Positions 8,507 through 17,342 of a DNA stretch of 64,000 bases are shown in pieces. This DNA is from Candidatus Methanoperedens sp. (GTDB taxonomy: Archaea; Halobacteriota; Methanosarcinia; Methanosarcinales; Methanoperedenaceae). The number at the start of each line of letters is the position of its first letter. Within the stretch, counting starts at the first letter, position 1. The position numbers and the translations under genes were made by a program. Location of the stretch: contig JAPZAS010000012.1 of NCBI GenBank assembly GCA_027460525.1, positions 28,564-92,563 of the forward strand. Reading direction: 5' to 3'. Under the pieces are notes generated by a model. It was given only the letters and a program-made list of their open reading frames with translations. It had not been told where the DNA came from and ran no database searches.

Positions 8507-9484
8507 TTGAATATTGGAATTGTAGGCTGTGGTTTAATTGGTCAAAAAAGAGCAGCATCTTTAGGTAATAATCTATTAAAGGCGGTTGCAGATGTTTCGC
8601 TTGATCGTGCACAAAAATTGGCTTGTTGTTATAAAGATGTAAAGTCATTTTCGGATTGGAGAGAACTTGTTGAACTTAATGATATTGACCTGGTGATTGT
8701 ATCAACAACAAATAACTGGCTCGCGCCTATAACCCTCGAGGCGGTCGAATCAGGTAAGCATGTTCTTGTAGAAAAACCAGGCGCCTGTCATTTTAAGCAA
8801 CTTGATCCAGTAATACAAGCTGCAAGAAAAAACATGGTCAAAGTCAAAGTGGGTTTTAATCTACGCTGCCATCCTTCATTTATAAAGGCTCGTGAAATAG
8901 TCAATTCCGGGATTCTTGGGAAATTGATGTTTATTCGGGGACGCTACGGTCATGGTGGACGCTCAGGCTATGAAAAAGAATGGCGTGCAAATTCAGCCAT
9001 TTCTGGAGGTGGAGAATTGATAGATCAGGGGGTACACATTATAGATCTTTCACGATGGTTTCTTGGGGATTTCTCACGCGTTTCGGGTTCTGCGCATACT
9101 TATTTCTGGAATATGCCTGTGGAAGATAACGGTTTCCTTCATCTTGAAAACTCTTCGGGAAATGTAGCATGGTTGCAGGTGAGTTGTACAGAATGGAAAA
9201 ACATGTTTTCGTTTGAAATATATGGTGAAGGTGGAAAGTTGCAAATTGATGGGCTTGGAGGAAGCTATGGAACAGAAAGGCTAACATTTTATCATATGTT
9301 ACCTCAGATGGGGCCGCCGGAGACAACAATTTGGGAGTATCCATTCAATGATACGTCATGGAAAATAGAGTTTGAGGAATTTATAAAAACAATAGAGAGT
9401 AATAGTGAGCCGCAACCGGGTCTTAAAGATGCCCGTGCAGCTTTAGAGATAGTATCGAAAATATATGAGGCCTCGAAAAAATGA
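8507..9484 (+). CDS. Gfo/Idh/MocA family oxidoreductase
   Basis: About 325 residues. The N-terminal Rossmann domain has IGIVGCGLIG, and the family hallmark EKP is at 89-91 (LVEKPGACHF). The C-terminal alpha/beta domain carries GGGELIDQGVHIIDLSRW, which includes the usual catalytic His. These enzymes oxidise or reduce sugars or nucleotide sugars with NAD(P). The TTG at 8507 is chosen because a G-run at about 8491-8496 is well placed as ribosome-binding site and the protein then starts right at the beta strand; TTG at 8486 is an alternative. The stop overlaps the next start by four bases. Confidence 0.85.
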   Translation: MNIGIVGCGLIGQKRAASLGNNLLKAVADVSLDRAQKLACCYKDVKSFSDWRELVELNDIDLVIVSTTNNWLAPITLEAVESGKHVLVEKPGACHFKQLDPVIQAARKNMVKVKVGFNLRCHPSFIKAREIVNSGILGKLMFIRGRYGHGGRSGYEKEWRANSAISGGGELIDQGVHIIDLSRWFLGDFSRVSGSAHTYFWNMPVEDNGFLHLENSSGNVAWLQVSCTEWKNMFSFEIYGEGGKLQIDGLGGSYGTERLTFYHMLPQMGPPETTIWEYPFNDTSWKIEFEEFIKTIESNSEPQPGLKDARAALEIVSKIYEASKK

Positions 9485-10464
9485 TAATTACACGCAGTCC
9501 ACTTCGAATTTCACTTGGCGGTGGAGGTACAGATCTACCATCGTACTACCGGGAACACGAAGGGTTTCTGATAGCTGCGGCTATTGATAAGTATGTGTAC
9601 ATCACTTTACATCAAACATTTGTAAATGAGCTTATCATAAAATATTCAAAGATAGAGCGTGTATCTGCAATCGATGAAATCCAGCATCCCATCATACGCG
9701 AGGCTTTGAGGTTAGTAGGGATACAAAACCTTAACATCGAATTAGCGAGCATGGCGGATATCCCGGCAGGCACCGGTTTAGGGTCATCTGGAAGCTTCAC
9801 ATGCTCTTTATTGAAGGCGCTACATGCATACACGAAAAACCTGATACATCCGAAAGAGCTTGCAGAGCAGGCATGTCACATCGAGATTGATTTGCTAAAA
9901 GAACCAATCGGAAAACAGGACCAGTACATATCAGCTTATGGAGGTGTCAATTGTTTCAAGTTCTGCAAAAATGATACAGTCGAAGCAAAACCTCTCAAGA
10001 TATCCGATGAGACGCTTTATAGTCTTGAAGACAACCTGTTACTTTTTTTCACAGGATATTCAAGATCAGCTTCTGCTATACTTAAAGAACAGGACGATAA
10101 AAGCAAACAAAAAGACACATCAATGATAGATAATTTGCATTTTATTAAGGAAATGGGTTATAAGAGCCAGCAGGCTCTTGAATCAGGGGATCTTGAAGAA
10201 TTTGCCAGTTTAATGAATATCCACTGGGAACATAAGAAAAATCGTTCCAGTTCGATGAGCAATAATAAGATCAATGAATGGTATGACATAGCATTGAAAA
10301 ATGGGGCGCTTGGCGGTAAACTCATCGGTGCAGGTGGAGGGGGATTTCTCATGTTTTATGCCAACGATAATATGAAGATAAGGCACGCGATGGCGCACGA
10401 AGGTTTGAAAGAAGTCCGCTTTAAGTTTGATTTCGAGGGAAGCAAGGTGGTGGCACAATCATGA
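9481..10464 (+). CDS. hddA: D-glycero-alpha-D-manno-heptose 7-phosphate 1-kinase
   Basis: A 327-residue GHMP-family sugar kinase. It starts MIITRSPLRISLGGGGTDLP, the usual HddA opening, and has the ATP loop GTGLGSSGSF (97-106) and IGKQDQYISAYGG. The C-terminal GGGGFLMFY is also a GHMP motif. HddA phosphorylates D-glycero-alpha-D-manno-heptose 7-phosphate at C1. The assignment is strengthened by the neighbours: nucleotidyltransferase, sedoheptulose-phosphate isomerase and bisphosphate phosphatase follow in order. Overlaps on both sides indicate translational coupling. Confidence 0.88.
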   Translation: MIITRSPLRISLGGGGTDLPSYYREHEGFLIAAAIDKYVYITLHQTFVNELIIKYSKIERVSAIDEIQHPIIREALRLVGIQNLNIELASMADIPAGTGLGSSGSFTCSLLKALHAYTKNLIHPKELAEQACHIEIDLLKEPIGKQDQYISAYGGVNCFKFCKNDTVEAKPLKISDETLYSLEDNLLLFFTGYSRSASAILKEQDDKSKQKDTSMIDNLHFIKEMGYKSQQALESGDLEEFASLMNIHWEHKKNRSSSMSNNKINEWYDIALKNGALGGKLIGAGGGGFLMFYANDNMKIRHAMAHEGLKEVRFKFDFEGSKVVAQS

Positions 10465-11180
10465 TGCTGCCTGTGGTTATTCTTACAGGTGGATTGGCAA
10501 CACGACTTTATCCAGCGACCTTAAAACTCCCAAAATCCCTCATCAAGGTGGCAGACAAACCGTTCATTTTTCACCAATTAGCTCTTTTGAAGCGGCAGGG
10601 TGTTTGTAATGTCATATTATGTGTCAGCAAGTTTGGAGAGATGATACAGGATTACGTTGGCGATGGGCATGAATGGGGTTTAAAAGTGCAATATTCTTAT
10701 GACGGCGAAACACTGCTTGGAACTGGCGGGGCGATCAAAAAGGCAAATCCACTTCTTCCAGAAGTATTTTTGGTTCTATATGGCGATTCCTATCTCGATG
10801 TTGACCTGAAGCCAATTCTGGAGAGGTTTGAATGTGAAGGAAAACCAGCTTTGATGACTGTTTATCATAATAAAAATAAATGGGCTAAAAGCAACATTTT
10901 ATTCAAGAATGGTCGAGTTGTAAAATACGACAAAAAAAATCCAATGCCCCAGATGGAGCATCTTGACTATGGAATAAATATCTTGAGAAAATCTATTTTC
11001 AATGAGTGGCCGGATGGGATACCCTTTGATCTTTCAGAGGTATTTATTAAACTCATAGAAAAAGGCGAAGTGTCGGCGTTTGAAGTTTTCAAACGCTTTT
11101 ACGAAATTGGGTCTATCCAGGGTATAAAAGAAACCGAGGAATATTTAAATACCAAGCATCAAATTTGTCAAAATATGTGA
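10461..11180 (+). CDS. hddC: D-glycero-alpha-D-manno-heptose 1-phosphate guanylyltransferase-like nucleotidyltransferase
   Basis: A 239-residue sugar-phosphate nucleotidyltransferase. The signature is LTGGLATRLYPATLKLPKSL near the N-terminus, followed by YGDSYLDVD, the metal-binding region, and DYGINILRK. HddC makes GDP-D-glycero-alpha-D-manno-heptose from the 1-phosphate and GTP. The neighbouring kinase and isomerase support heptose rather than glucose or mannose as substrate; the nucleotide used cannot be read from sequence. The start codon overlaps the hddA stop by four bases. Confidence 0.82.
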   Translation: MMLPVVILTGGLATRLYPATLKLPKSLIKVADKPFIFHQLALLKRQGVCNVILCVSKFGEMIQDYVGDGHEWGLKVQYSYDGETLLGTGGAIKKANPLLPEVFLVLYGDSYLDVDLKPILERFECEGKPALMTVYHNKNKWAKSNILFKNGRVVKYDKKNPMPQMEHLDYGINILRKSIFNEWPDGIPFDLSEVFIKLIEKGEVSAFEVFKRFYEIGSIQGIKETEEYLNTKHQICQNM

Positions 11181-11185
11181 TAGAT

Positions 11186-11791
11186 ATGGAACAGGAAGAT
11201 TATATTGAAACTTATTTCAAAGATTGTGTTGAAATTATAAATCGGATTGACAGGGAACAAATAATAAAAATTTCTGCGATCCTTAAGAAAATCCAACTAA
11301 GACAGGGCAGGCTGTTCATCCTTGGTGTAGGCGGAAGCGCAGGCAATGCATCACATGCTGTTAATGATTTTCGTAAAATTGCAGGTATAGAATCCTATGC
11401 TCCCACAGACAACGTTTCTGAACTTACAGCAAGGGTTAATGATGACGGCTGGGAGACGATATTTGTTAACTGGCTCAAAGGCAGCCGATTGAACACCAAA
11501 GATGGTATCCTTGTATTCTCAGTCGGCGGAGGGAATGCTGAAAAAAACGTGAGCGTTAACCTTGTCAAAGCATTACAATATGCCAAAGATGCTGGTGCAA
11601 GTATTATGGGAATCGTAGGACGTGACGGCGGATACACTGCAAAGGTAGCAGATGCCTGCATCATAATCCCTCCCGTGAACGATGAAACCATCACGCCTCA
11701 AACTGAAGCATTCCAGGCAGTCGTCTGGCATTTACTGGTTTCCAGTCCTGATATGAAGAAATATGAAATGAAATGGGAGAGTACAAGGTAA
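11186..11791 (+). CDS. gmhA: Sedoheptulose 7-phosphate isomerase (SIS domain)
   Basis: About 201 residues with a single SIS domain. The family opening is EDYIETYFKD, the phosphate loop is GVGGSAGNASHAVNDF, and the region FSVGGGNAEKN follows. The C-terminal helix with FQAVVWHLLV carries the conserved His. The glutamate usually found in the first active-site helix appears as Asp (HAVNDF), a conservative change. GmhA converts sedoheptulose 7-phosphate to D-glycero-D-manno-heptose 7-phosphate. ATG at 11186 is preferred; TTG at 11165 and GTG at 11177 are possible and overlap hddC. Confidence 0.85.
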   Translation: MEQEDYIETYFKDCVEIINRIDREQIIKISAILKKIQLRQGRLFILGVGGSAGNASHAVNDFRKIAGIESYAPTDNVSELTARVNDDGWETIFVNWLKGSRLNTKDGILVFSVGGGNAEKNVSVNLVKALQYAKDAGASIMGIVGRDGGYTAKVADACIIIPPVNDETITPQTEAFQAVVWHLLVSSPDMKKYEMKWESTR

Positions 11792-11803
11792 CAGGCGGCA
11801 CGA

Positions 11804-12382
11804 ATGGCAGATGCTGTTTTCCTGGATAGGGATGGCGTGCTTAACGAGCTTGTATTAAATCCTGCGACTGGAGAGTATGAGCCTCCACATCGTATAGGGG
11901 ATATGAAACTTTTTCCTTATGTGTTTGAATGCCTTGGAAAAATCCAAAATGCAGGGTATGATCTGTTTCTCGTCTCCAACCAGCCGGATTATGCTAAAGG
12001 GAAAACTACACTTGAAGCCTTAGAAAAAGTCCACAACAAATTTGACCAATTGTTAACTTCTAAGGGAATATATTTTAAGGAATACTATTACTGCTATCAT
12101 CATCCTCAAGGGATAATACCTGAATATTCTTACGAATGTATGTGCCGCAAACCAAAGCCGTTCTTCCTTTTTAAAGCAGAAGAAAATTATAATATCGAGC
12201 TTGGGAGTTCATGGATGATTGGAGATCGGGATATAGATATCGAATGCGGCAAAGCTGCTGGCACGAAAACAATATTAATAGAGGAGCCATTATCTATGAA
12301 TAAACGCGGGAATAGTATGCCTGACCATAAGGTAAAAGATCTGATAGAAGCAGTGGAGATAATAATTCAAATAAATGGATAA
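11804..12382 (+). CDS. gmhB: D-glycero-D-manno-heptose 1,7-bisphosphate 7-phosphatase
   Basis: A 192-residue HAD-superfamily phosphatase. The nucleophile motif is FLDRDGVLN (Asp8, Asp10). A zinc loop with Cys97, His99, Cys112 and Cys114 (CYHHPQG and CMCRKPKP) is diagnostic of GmhB. Motif IV is IGDRDIDIECG. It removes the C7 phosphate from heptose 1,7-bisphosphate, giving the 1-phosphate for HddC. Length is normal. It lies 12 bases after gmhA in the same operon. Confidence 0.9.
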   Translation: MADAVFLDRDGVLNELVLNPATGEYEPPHRIGDMKLFPYVFECLGKIQNAGYDLFLVSNQPDYAKGKTTLEALEKVHNKFDQLLTSKGIYFKEYYYCYHHPQGIIPEYSYECMCRKPKPFFLFKAEENYNIELGSSWMIGDRDIDIECGKAAGTKTILIEEPLSMNKRGNSMPDHKVKDLIEAVEIIIQING

Positions 12383-12420
12383 AAAATAATATTAAAATAT
12401 CAGAAGGAGACGAGGAAATT

Positions 12421-13137
12421 ATGAAAGGATCAAAACAATTTAAAATAAAACTATATGCAGACGGCGCAGATCTGAAAGGAATGATAGAGGTTTACAATGA
12501 AGGGATTGTTAGTGGTTTCACAACAAATCCTACATTAATGAAAAAAGCTGGTGTTAAGAACTATGAAGAATTCGCAAAATCTGCCATAAAAGCAATTCCA
12601 GACCTCCCAATTTCATTTGAAGTATTCTCGGATGATTTGGAAGGCATGGAGAGAGAAGCTCGCAAGATCGCAAGCTGGGGCGAAAAAGCTTACATAAAGA
12701 TACCTGTTACAAATACTAAAGGAAAAAGCACAGCTTCCCTGGTGAAAAAACTGTCATATGATGGGTTAAAGCTCAATGTAACTGCCATCTTAACGACCGA
12801 GCAGGTAAAACAAGTTTCTAATGCTCTTTCACCTGCAACCCCAAGTATAGTTTCGGTATTTGCGGGGCGTATAGCAGATACTGGCAGGGATCCTATGCCG
12901 ATAATGAAAGAGGCAGTGAACATATTGAAATCGAACACGAAATCGGAACTATTATGGGCGAGTACAAGGGAATTGCTGAATCTTGTGCAGGCTGAATCGT
13001 GCGGATGCCATATCATTACAATTACCAATGATATATTGAAAAAGGTCCCAATGCTTGGGAAGGATCTTAAGGAATTGTCGCTGGATACGGTGAAAATGTT
13101 CTATAATGATGCACAAGGGGCGGGTTACAAAATTTGA
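12421..13137 (+). CDS. Transaldolase / fructose-6-phosphate aldolase family protein
   Basis: A 238-residue small transaldolase (TalC/MipB type). It contains GFTTNPTLM, the Schiff-base lysine at 93 in AYIKIPVTN, and the C-terminal ASTRELLN and TITNDIL blocks. A strong purine-rich ribosome site (AGAAGGAGA, 12402-12410) precedes the ATG. Position directly after the GDP-heptose genes suggests that it makes sedoheptulose 7-phosphate from fructose 6-phosphate and erythrose 4-phosphate, feeding gmhA. That role is inferred; the family also includes aldolases. Confidence 0.82.
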   Translation: MKGSKQFKIKLYADGADLKGMIEVYNEGIVSGFTTNPTLMKKAGVKNYEEFAKSAIKAIPDLPISFEVFSDDLEGMEREARKIASWGEKAYIKIPVTNTKGKSTASLVKKLSYDGLKLNVTAILTTEQVKQVSNALSPATPSIVSVFAGRIADTGRDPMPIMKEAVNILKSNTKSELLWASTRELLNLVQAESCGCHIITITNDILKKVPMLGKDLKELSLDTVKMFYNDAQGAGYKI

Positions 13138-13160
13138 TTCATGTAGCTTGGCATAATCTT

Positions 13161-13583
13161 TTAATCAATTAATTCTTTATTGAAAACATAAGAATTACTG
13201 GCATAATATCCCCATGCAAAACTTATTAATATCTGGATAATTTTTGAAACTAATAAGCCAGTGCCAACCAATTCTATACTTACTATTAATATAAAATTAT
13301 TTAAAATATAAGTAATTACCACAATGCGTAGATATCTACTAAAAGTTTTTGAATTGTTAATAGTGAAATACTGAAAAGTCCAATTTTTTTGCAGATAATA
13401 CACAAGCAATAACGCAAAAATGAACGATATTACATTAGAAACAAGGTAATAAAGATTAAAACTGTGTATCAAGAAAGCATATACTAAAAAATCAGTTGCC
13501 GCACCCAACACGCCTACTGTACAATATTTTAATATATTCTTTGGCAAAAAATCTATCATAAAATGCTCTATAATTTGAATCAC
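13161..13583 (-). CDS. GtrA-like membrane protein
   Basis: A 140-residue protein with four predicted hydrophobic helices, the size and layout of the GtrA family. The block NWTFQYF after the second helix pair and the ending YVFNK are typical of the family. GtrA proteins are thought to flip polyprenyl-phosphate-bound sugars across the membrane. It is encoded on the minus strand as the last of three genes with a methyltransferase and a GtrB-like glycosyltransferase. The 3' end converges on the transaldolase gene. Confidence 0.85.
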   Translation of the reverse strand: MIQIIEHFMIDFLPKNILKYCTVGVLGAATDFLVYAFLIHSFNLYYLVSNVISFIFALLLVYYLQKNWTFQYFTINNSKTFSRYLRIVVITYILNNFILIVSIELVGTGLLVSKIIQILISFAWGYYASNSYVFNKELID

Positions 13584-13595
13584 AAAGTTTATAAA

Positions 13596-14321
13596 TTACT
13601 TTGGTAACATAATTAAACCTATACATAAATTTATAGTTTTTAAAGGGACGTTGAATGGAAAATATTTAATTTTTTTAAAATAAAAAAATTTCTTTAGTTC
13701 AATGAATATTTCATCGGGTAAATTTATGTGCTCTGACTTAATCACCCAATCATAACTTTGTTTGAAGTGTTTTTCAAATATTCTACGAGCAGATATATTT
13801 CTAGCAAAGCTATATAAAAAACCTCCTTCTACGGGTATCAATGCACAGAATTGTGCATTTCCGTTTTTCTTCATAACTCGATTTACTTCCTGTATCGCAG
13901 AAGGTAAATCTGGTAAATGCTCCAATACATGTATTGCTAAAACTCGGTCAAAATAATCACTCTTAAATGGAAGATTTTGGGCATCACCAATTATAACATT
14001 CACATCTGGATATTTTATCAAGATTTTTTTTGCCATGTTCCCCCTTAATTCAACACCAAAATACTCCTGAGTAGATAAGTTTTCGTAATTGATATGTTCG
14101 CCTAAACCTGACCCTATTTCTAGTGTTCTTATTTTTGTAGTATTATTTCTTTCTTGAACCGGAAATCCATGATTGAATTTTTCCACAATACCGTATTTTG
14201 CAGGTAAAACCTCATGCCAGCACTCCATAAACTCATTGCGAATTCTTTTTTGTTCAGGAGTGAATTCTGGGAGTTTTTTAGGCCATTTTTTTCGAGTGTT
14301 TTTAATCATACTAATATCCAT
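13596..14321 (-). CDS. Class I SAM-dependent methyltransferase
   Basis: A 241-residue methyltransferase with LEIGSGLGEHI (SAM loop), GDAQNLPF, and VLAIHVLEHLPDLPSAIQEVNRVMK, the standard Methyltransf_11 pattern. The C-terminal 60 residues are hydrophobic and basic and may associate with the membrane. It lies between GtrA-like and GtrB-like genes on the minus strand, with spacings of 12 and 24 bases. Modification of a lipid-linked sugar is inferred from context; the substrate is unknown. Confidence 0.8.
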   Translation of the reverse strand: MDISMIKNTRKKWPKKLPEFTPEQKRIRNEFMECWHEVLPAKYGIVEKFNHGFPVQERNNTTKIRTLEIGSGLGEHINYENLSTQEYFGVELRGNMAKKILIKYPDVNVIIGDAQNLPFKSDYFDRVLAIHVLEHLPDLPSAIQEVNRVMKKNGNAQFCALIPVEGGFLYSFARNISARRIFEKHFKQSYDWVIKSEHINLPDEIFIELKKFFYFKKIKYFPFNVPLKTINLCIGLIMLPK

Positions 14322-14345
14322 AGGTTTTGGCCGTTCAAAAATCCA

Positions 14346-15284
14346 TTACATGTTCTCCATTTTCTCGATAATATAGAGGGGGCGTCTCTTCACTTCCTCA
14401 TAAATACGACCAATGTATTCCCCCATAATCCCGAGTGAAAGCAGCTGAATACCAGAAAAGAATGTTATCAATGCTACTGTCCATGAGAGCCCGGGTGTAA
14501 GGTCAGTATGCAATATTAATTTTTGAAAAATAAACCACATTCCCAATAGAAACCCTGCGCCAGCTATCAACGCCCCAAACAGTGAGGCCAACTGCAACGG
14601 GCGGATAGAAAAACCAACTATCCCATTAAATGCAATTCTTAAGGATCCGAGATACCTATTATAATTTGTTTTACCTGATGCCCGCTCATCCCGATCATAC
14701 TCGACAAAGGTCTGCCTGAAACCCACAAAAGCAACCATACCCCGAAGAAAGCCATGCGTCTCATTAAGTTTTTTTAATTCTTCAACAACTCTTCCGTCCA
14801 TCAACCGGAAATCTCCAGTGTCTTTCGGAATATTAACATCCGAAATCATATTAATGACCCGATAACCAAAATGCGATATCCACTCCTTAATAAAAGTTTC
14901 TCCTTTGCGTGATCGGCGTTTTGCATAAACAACTTTAAATCCTTCACGCCACTTCTCTAGCATTTGCTCTATTAGCTCTGGTGGATCTTGCAAATCCACA
15001 TCAATAACAACACAGACATCTCCTTTACAAGAATGAATCCCTGCCATAGTCGCTGCAGGCTGACCGAACCGGCGGCTGAACATAATTAAACGGATGTTTG
15101 GATTGCGTTTGATCTCATCCTGAATTACCCGTTCGGTGTTATCTGGAGATGGATCCAAACAAAAAATAATTTCATATTGTGAATTTAATTTTTCCATTAC
15201 AGCTACCGTTCTTTTTAAAAAAGGTCTGATATTGGATTCTTCTCTATATACCGGGACTATGATTGAAACAGCAGGTTGAATCAA
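14346..15284 (-). CDS. Polyprenyl-phosphate glycosyltransferase (GT2, GtrB/DPM1-like)
   Basis: A 312-residue GT2 enzyme. The catalytic domain has VSIIVPVYREESNIRPF, IDVDLQDPPEL (the DxD region) and the product-binding KRRSRKGE. Two C-terminal transmembrane helices follow, at about 232-255 and 265-290, ending in GEYIGRIYEEVKRRP. This layout matches enzymes that load one sugar onto polyprenyl phosphate for transfer outside the cell. It is divergent from the large membrane protein at 15444, with which it probably works. Confidence 0.88.
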   Translation of the reverse strand: MIQPAVSIIVPVYREESNIRPFLKRTVAVMEKLNSQYEIIFCLDPSPDNTERVIQDEIKRNPNIRLIMFSRRFGQPAATMAGIHSCKGDVCVVIDVDLQDPPELIEQMLEKWREGFKVVYAKRRSRKGETFIKEWISHFGYRVINMISDVNIPKDTGDFRLMDGRVVEELKKLNETHGFLRGMVAFVGFRQTFVEYDRDERASGKTNYNRYLGSLRIAFNGIVGFSIRPLQLASLFGALIAGAGFLLGMWFIFQKLILHTDLTPGLSWTVALITFFSGIQLLSLGIMGEYIGRIYEEVKRRPLYIIEKMENM

Positions 15285-15410
15285 TTTATATCTCCTCTTC
15301 TATTCAATATTGGCGGTAGTGATCTCATTTAGCGTATAACTAATTAAGAAACTTTCATATTTAAAACCTCCTCTAATGTAGACTGTATTATCTGTATATT
15401 ATATTCCAAA

Positions 15411-15421
15411 GATATATATAG
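15411..15421 (+). promoter_or_regulatory. Archaeal TATA-like box before the GT-C gene
   Basis: GATATATATAG is centred about 28 bases before the GTG start at 15444. At the usual archaeal distance of about 25 bases transcription would begin at or next to the start codon, so the message may be leaderless. No ribosome-binding site is visible there. Confidence 0.45.
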
Positions 15422-15443
15422 AAAATTCGCATCTAAAAGCAAA

Positions 15444-17108
15444 GTGAACAATTATCCATTTAGTATTAAGATGTTGAATTTATTTTATAATACTAAGAGA
15501 TATTTATTTGAGAATATAATACGATATAAATTTTATATCTCATTAATTTTATTAAATTTTATAACCCATTATCTTTTCATATTAGATTTAAAATTTGTAG
15601 CTGATGATTGGGATTATCTGGTTTATTCAACGTTAAATAAGTACTCCACAATTGATTTGGCATTCTCACCAAGACCCATATTATTCATTATTCTAAAAAT
15701 TGTGTCAAATAAATTTGGAGGATTTGCATTAGGATATCAAATATTGAATTTGATTACTTCGACAATTATTCTCTTGCTTGTTTTTAAAATTGCAGAACAT
15801 TTATTTAGAAAAAACAATTCTAATGATAATAAAGAATCATACGCCTTTATCACTGCTCTAATCTTTGTTATCCTGTTTAATAAGGATGAAATGTATGCAT
15901 GGAGCTTATATTTTTCAATTAATATAGCATTAATATCATACCTATTGTCATTATATTATTTTATAACTTCTGAAAAGAATAGAATTAAATTAGCCCTTTC
16001 AGTATTTTTGTTTTCAATAGCAATATTTACATATGAAATAGGTATCTTTTTACCGATTTTTTATTTCATCTATGATTGGACTAATAAGCAAGACTTGAAA
16101 AAATCACTGTATTTTGGTCTACCTCTGGGATTATTCGGAATTGCCAGTTTAACAAATTGGTTTGGATATGGCTTGTGGCCAAGCAGTAATGATCTGACAA
16201 GTCCACATGAATTTTTGAATACCTTTTTACTCATGATATTACACTCGATAGGTGAAGCCATAAATAACGTCCTATTTTCCTTTTATGGTTCAAGTAGTCT
16301 GAATCAGGTGTTCCTTGTCTGCTTAGTCGCAACGGATATATTAATAATATGGTTTATTTTTAAATATATTTTAAGAGAGTTCAAGTGGAACAATTTTGAT
16401 GGAAATTATCAAAATACAATGAATCTAACGGTAATTTCAATTGCAGGATTAGTACTCAGTTACATTCCAATGGCCATAAGGGGTTATATCGCTACACGCC
16501 ACGTTCTTTTTATTGATTTTTTCATTTCTCTGCTTTTGGCGATATTAACCCTTCGTTTGGTTGCCAAAAAGCGTATTTTTCCACTTTTGATGTATTTCCT
16601 GATTATTCTTTGTCTGATAATAAACCAGGGATTATATATAAATTGGATAACATCAGGAGCAATACAAGAGAGTGTAAATCATTCAATATTCGACAATTCG
16701 AATGAATTAAATAAATATAATTGTATATATATTAATGCGACTGATTTAACCAGAGTTAAACCAAATTATCCACTTTATGTGTTATCAGAAAAAGATGCGA
16801 TAACCCGATCTCAAGAAAAGGACAGAATATATTCACCATATATGCATAGTCCAGGTCTTGAATCCGGAGAAGTAATCTTAATGCTTGGGGCAGCGAACAT
16901 CAATTTATCAAAAACCAAGTTAATTTATGGTATTTATGGAGGTTCCAATATTTTCATTAGTTCTGCGAATACTACTCTTACTTATAAAGATGCGGATTCG
17001 GGAGAATATCATACGATCAAGAGGTCAGAATGCTTTGAATTTAATGCATCGAATCTTCTTACATATTACAAAACTTACGAAAATACAAGTTTCCTTTTTT
17101 ACAGATAA
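15444..17108 (+). CDS. Multi-pass membrane protein, probable GT-C glycosyltransferase
   Basis: A 554-residue protein made mostly of hydrophobic helices, with a soluble C-terminal part from about residue 430. The first extracytoplasmic loop contains FVADDWDYL, an acidic pair where GT-C enzymes keep their catalytic Asp/Glu. Another loop has FSPRPI. Together with the GtrA-like and GtrB-like genes it resembles phage-type gtr sets, whose third, variable protein transfers the flipped sugar to the glycan. I do not recognise a named family. It is very AT-rich. Confidence 0.7.
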   Translation: MNNYPFSIKMLNLFYNTKRYLFENIIRYKFYISLILLNFITHYLFILDLKFVADDWDYLVYSTLNKYSTIDLAFSPRPILFIILKIVSNKFGGFALGYQILNLITSTIILLLVFKIAEHLFRKNNSNDNKESYAFITALIFVILFNKDEMYAWSLYFSINIALISYLLSLYYFITSEKNRIKLALSVFLFSIAIFTYEIGIFLPIFYFIYDWTNKQDLKKSLYFGLPLGLFGIASLTNWFGYGLWPSSNDLTSPHEFLNTFLLMILHSIGEAINNVLFSFYGSSSLNQVFLVCLVATDILIIWFIFKYILREFKWNNFDGNYQNTMNLTVISIAGLVLSYIPMAIRGYIATRHVLFIDFFISLLLAILTLRLVAKKRIFPLLMYFLIILCLIINQGLYINWITSGAIQESVNHSIFDNSNELNKYNCIYINATDLTRVKPNYPLYVLSEKDAITRSQEKDRIYSPYMHSPGLESGEVILMLGAANINLSKTKLIYGIYGGSNIFISSANTTLTYKDADSGEYHTIKRSECFEFNASNLLTYYKTYENTSFLFYR

Positions 17109-17342
17109 TACTCACATTCAAAAGGTCATAATTTTTCCTTTTGATTTTTTCGGAGAAATTAGCTTGGATTGTCATATTTCTCAGCAAATCGCAATCTAAT
17201 GAAATGATAAAGATATAAGTATTTATACATTTAAACCGTGTTTAGGATCATTGCGAATAAATGGATTTGCAAAAAAATATAAGTCAACATAATTCTGTTA
17301 TTTTCATAAGAAATGGCATTTAAATTAAAATGAGGTAAATCG
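17109..17342. other. AT-rich intergenic region upstream of the CMP-sugar operon
   Basis: These 234 bases hold several A/T-rich TATA-like stretches, for example around 17217-17233 and 17270-17282. GAGGT at 17332-17336 is a ribosome-binding site for the ATG at 17343. No gene, RNA or clear inverted repeat was seen. The promoter of the following operon should lie here. Confidence 0.4.
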
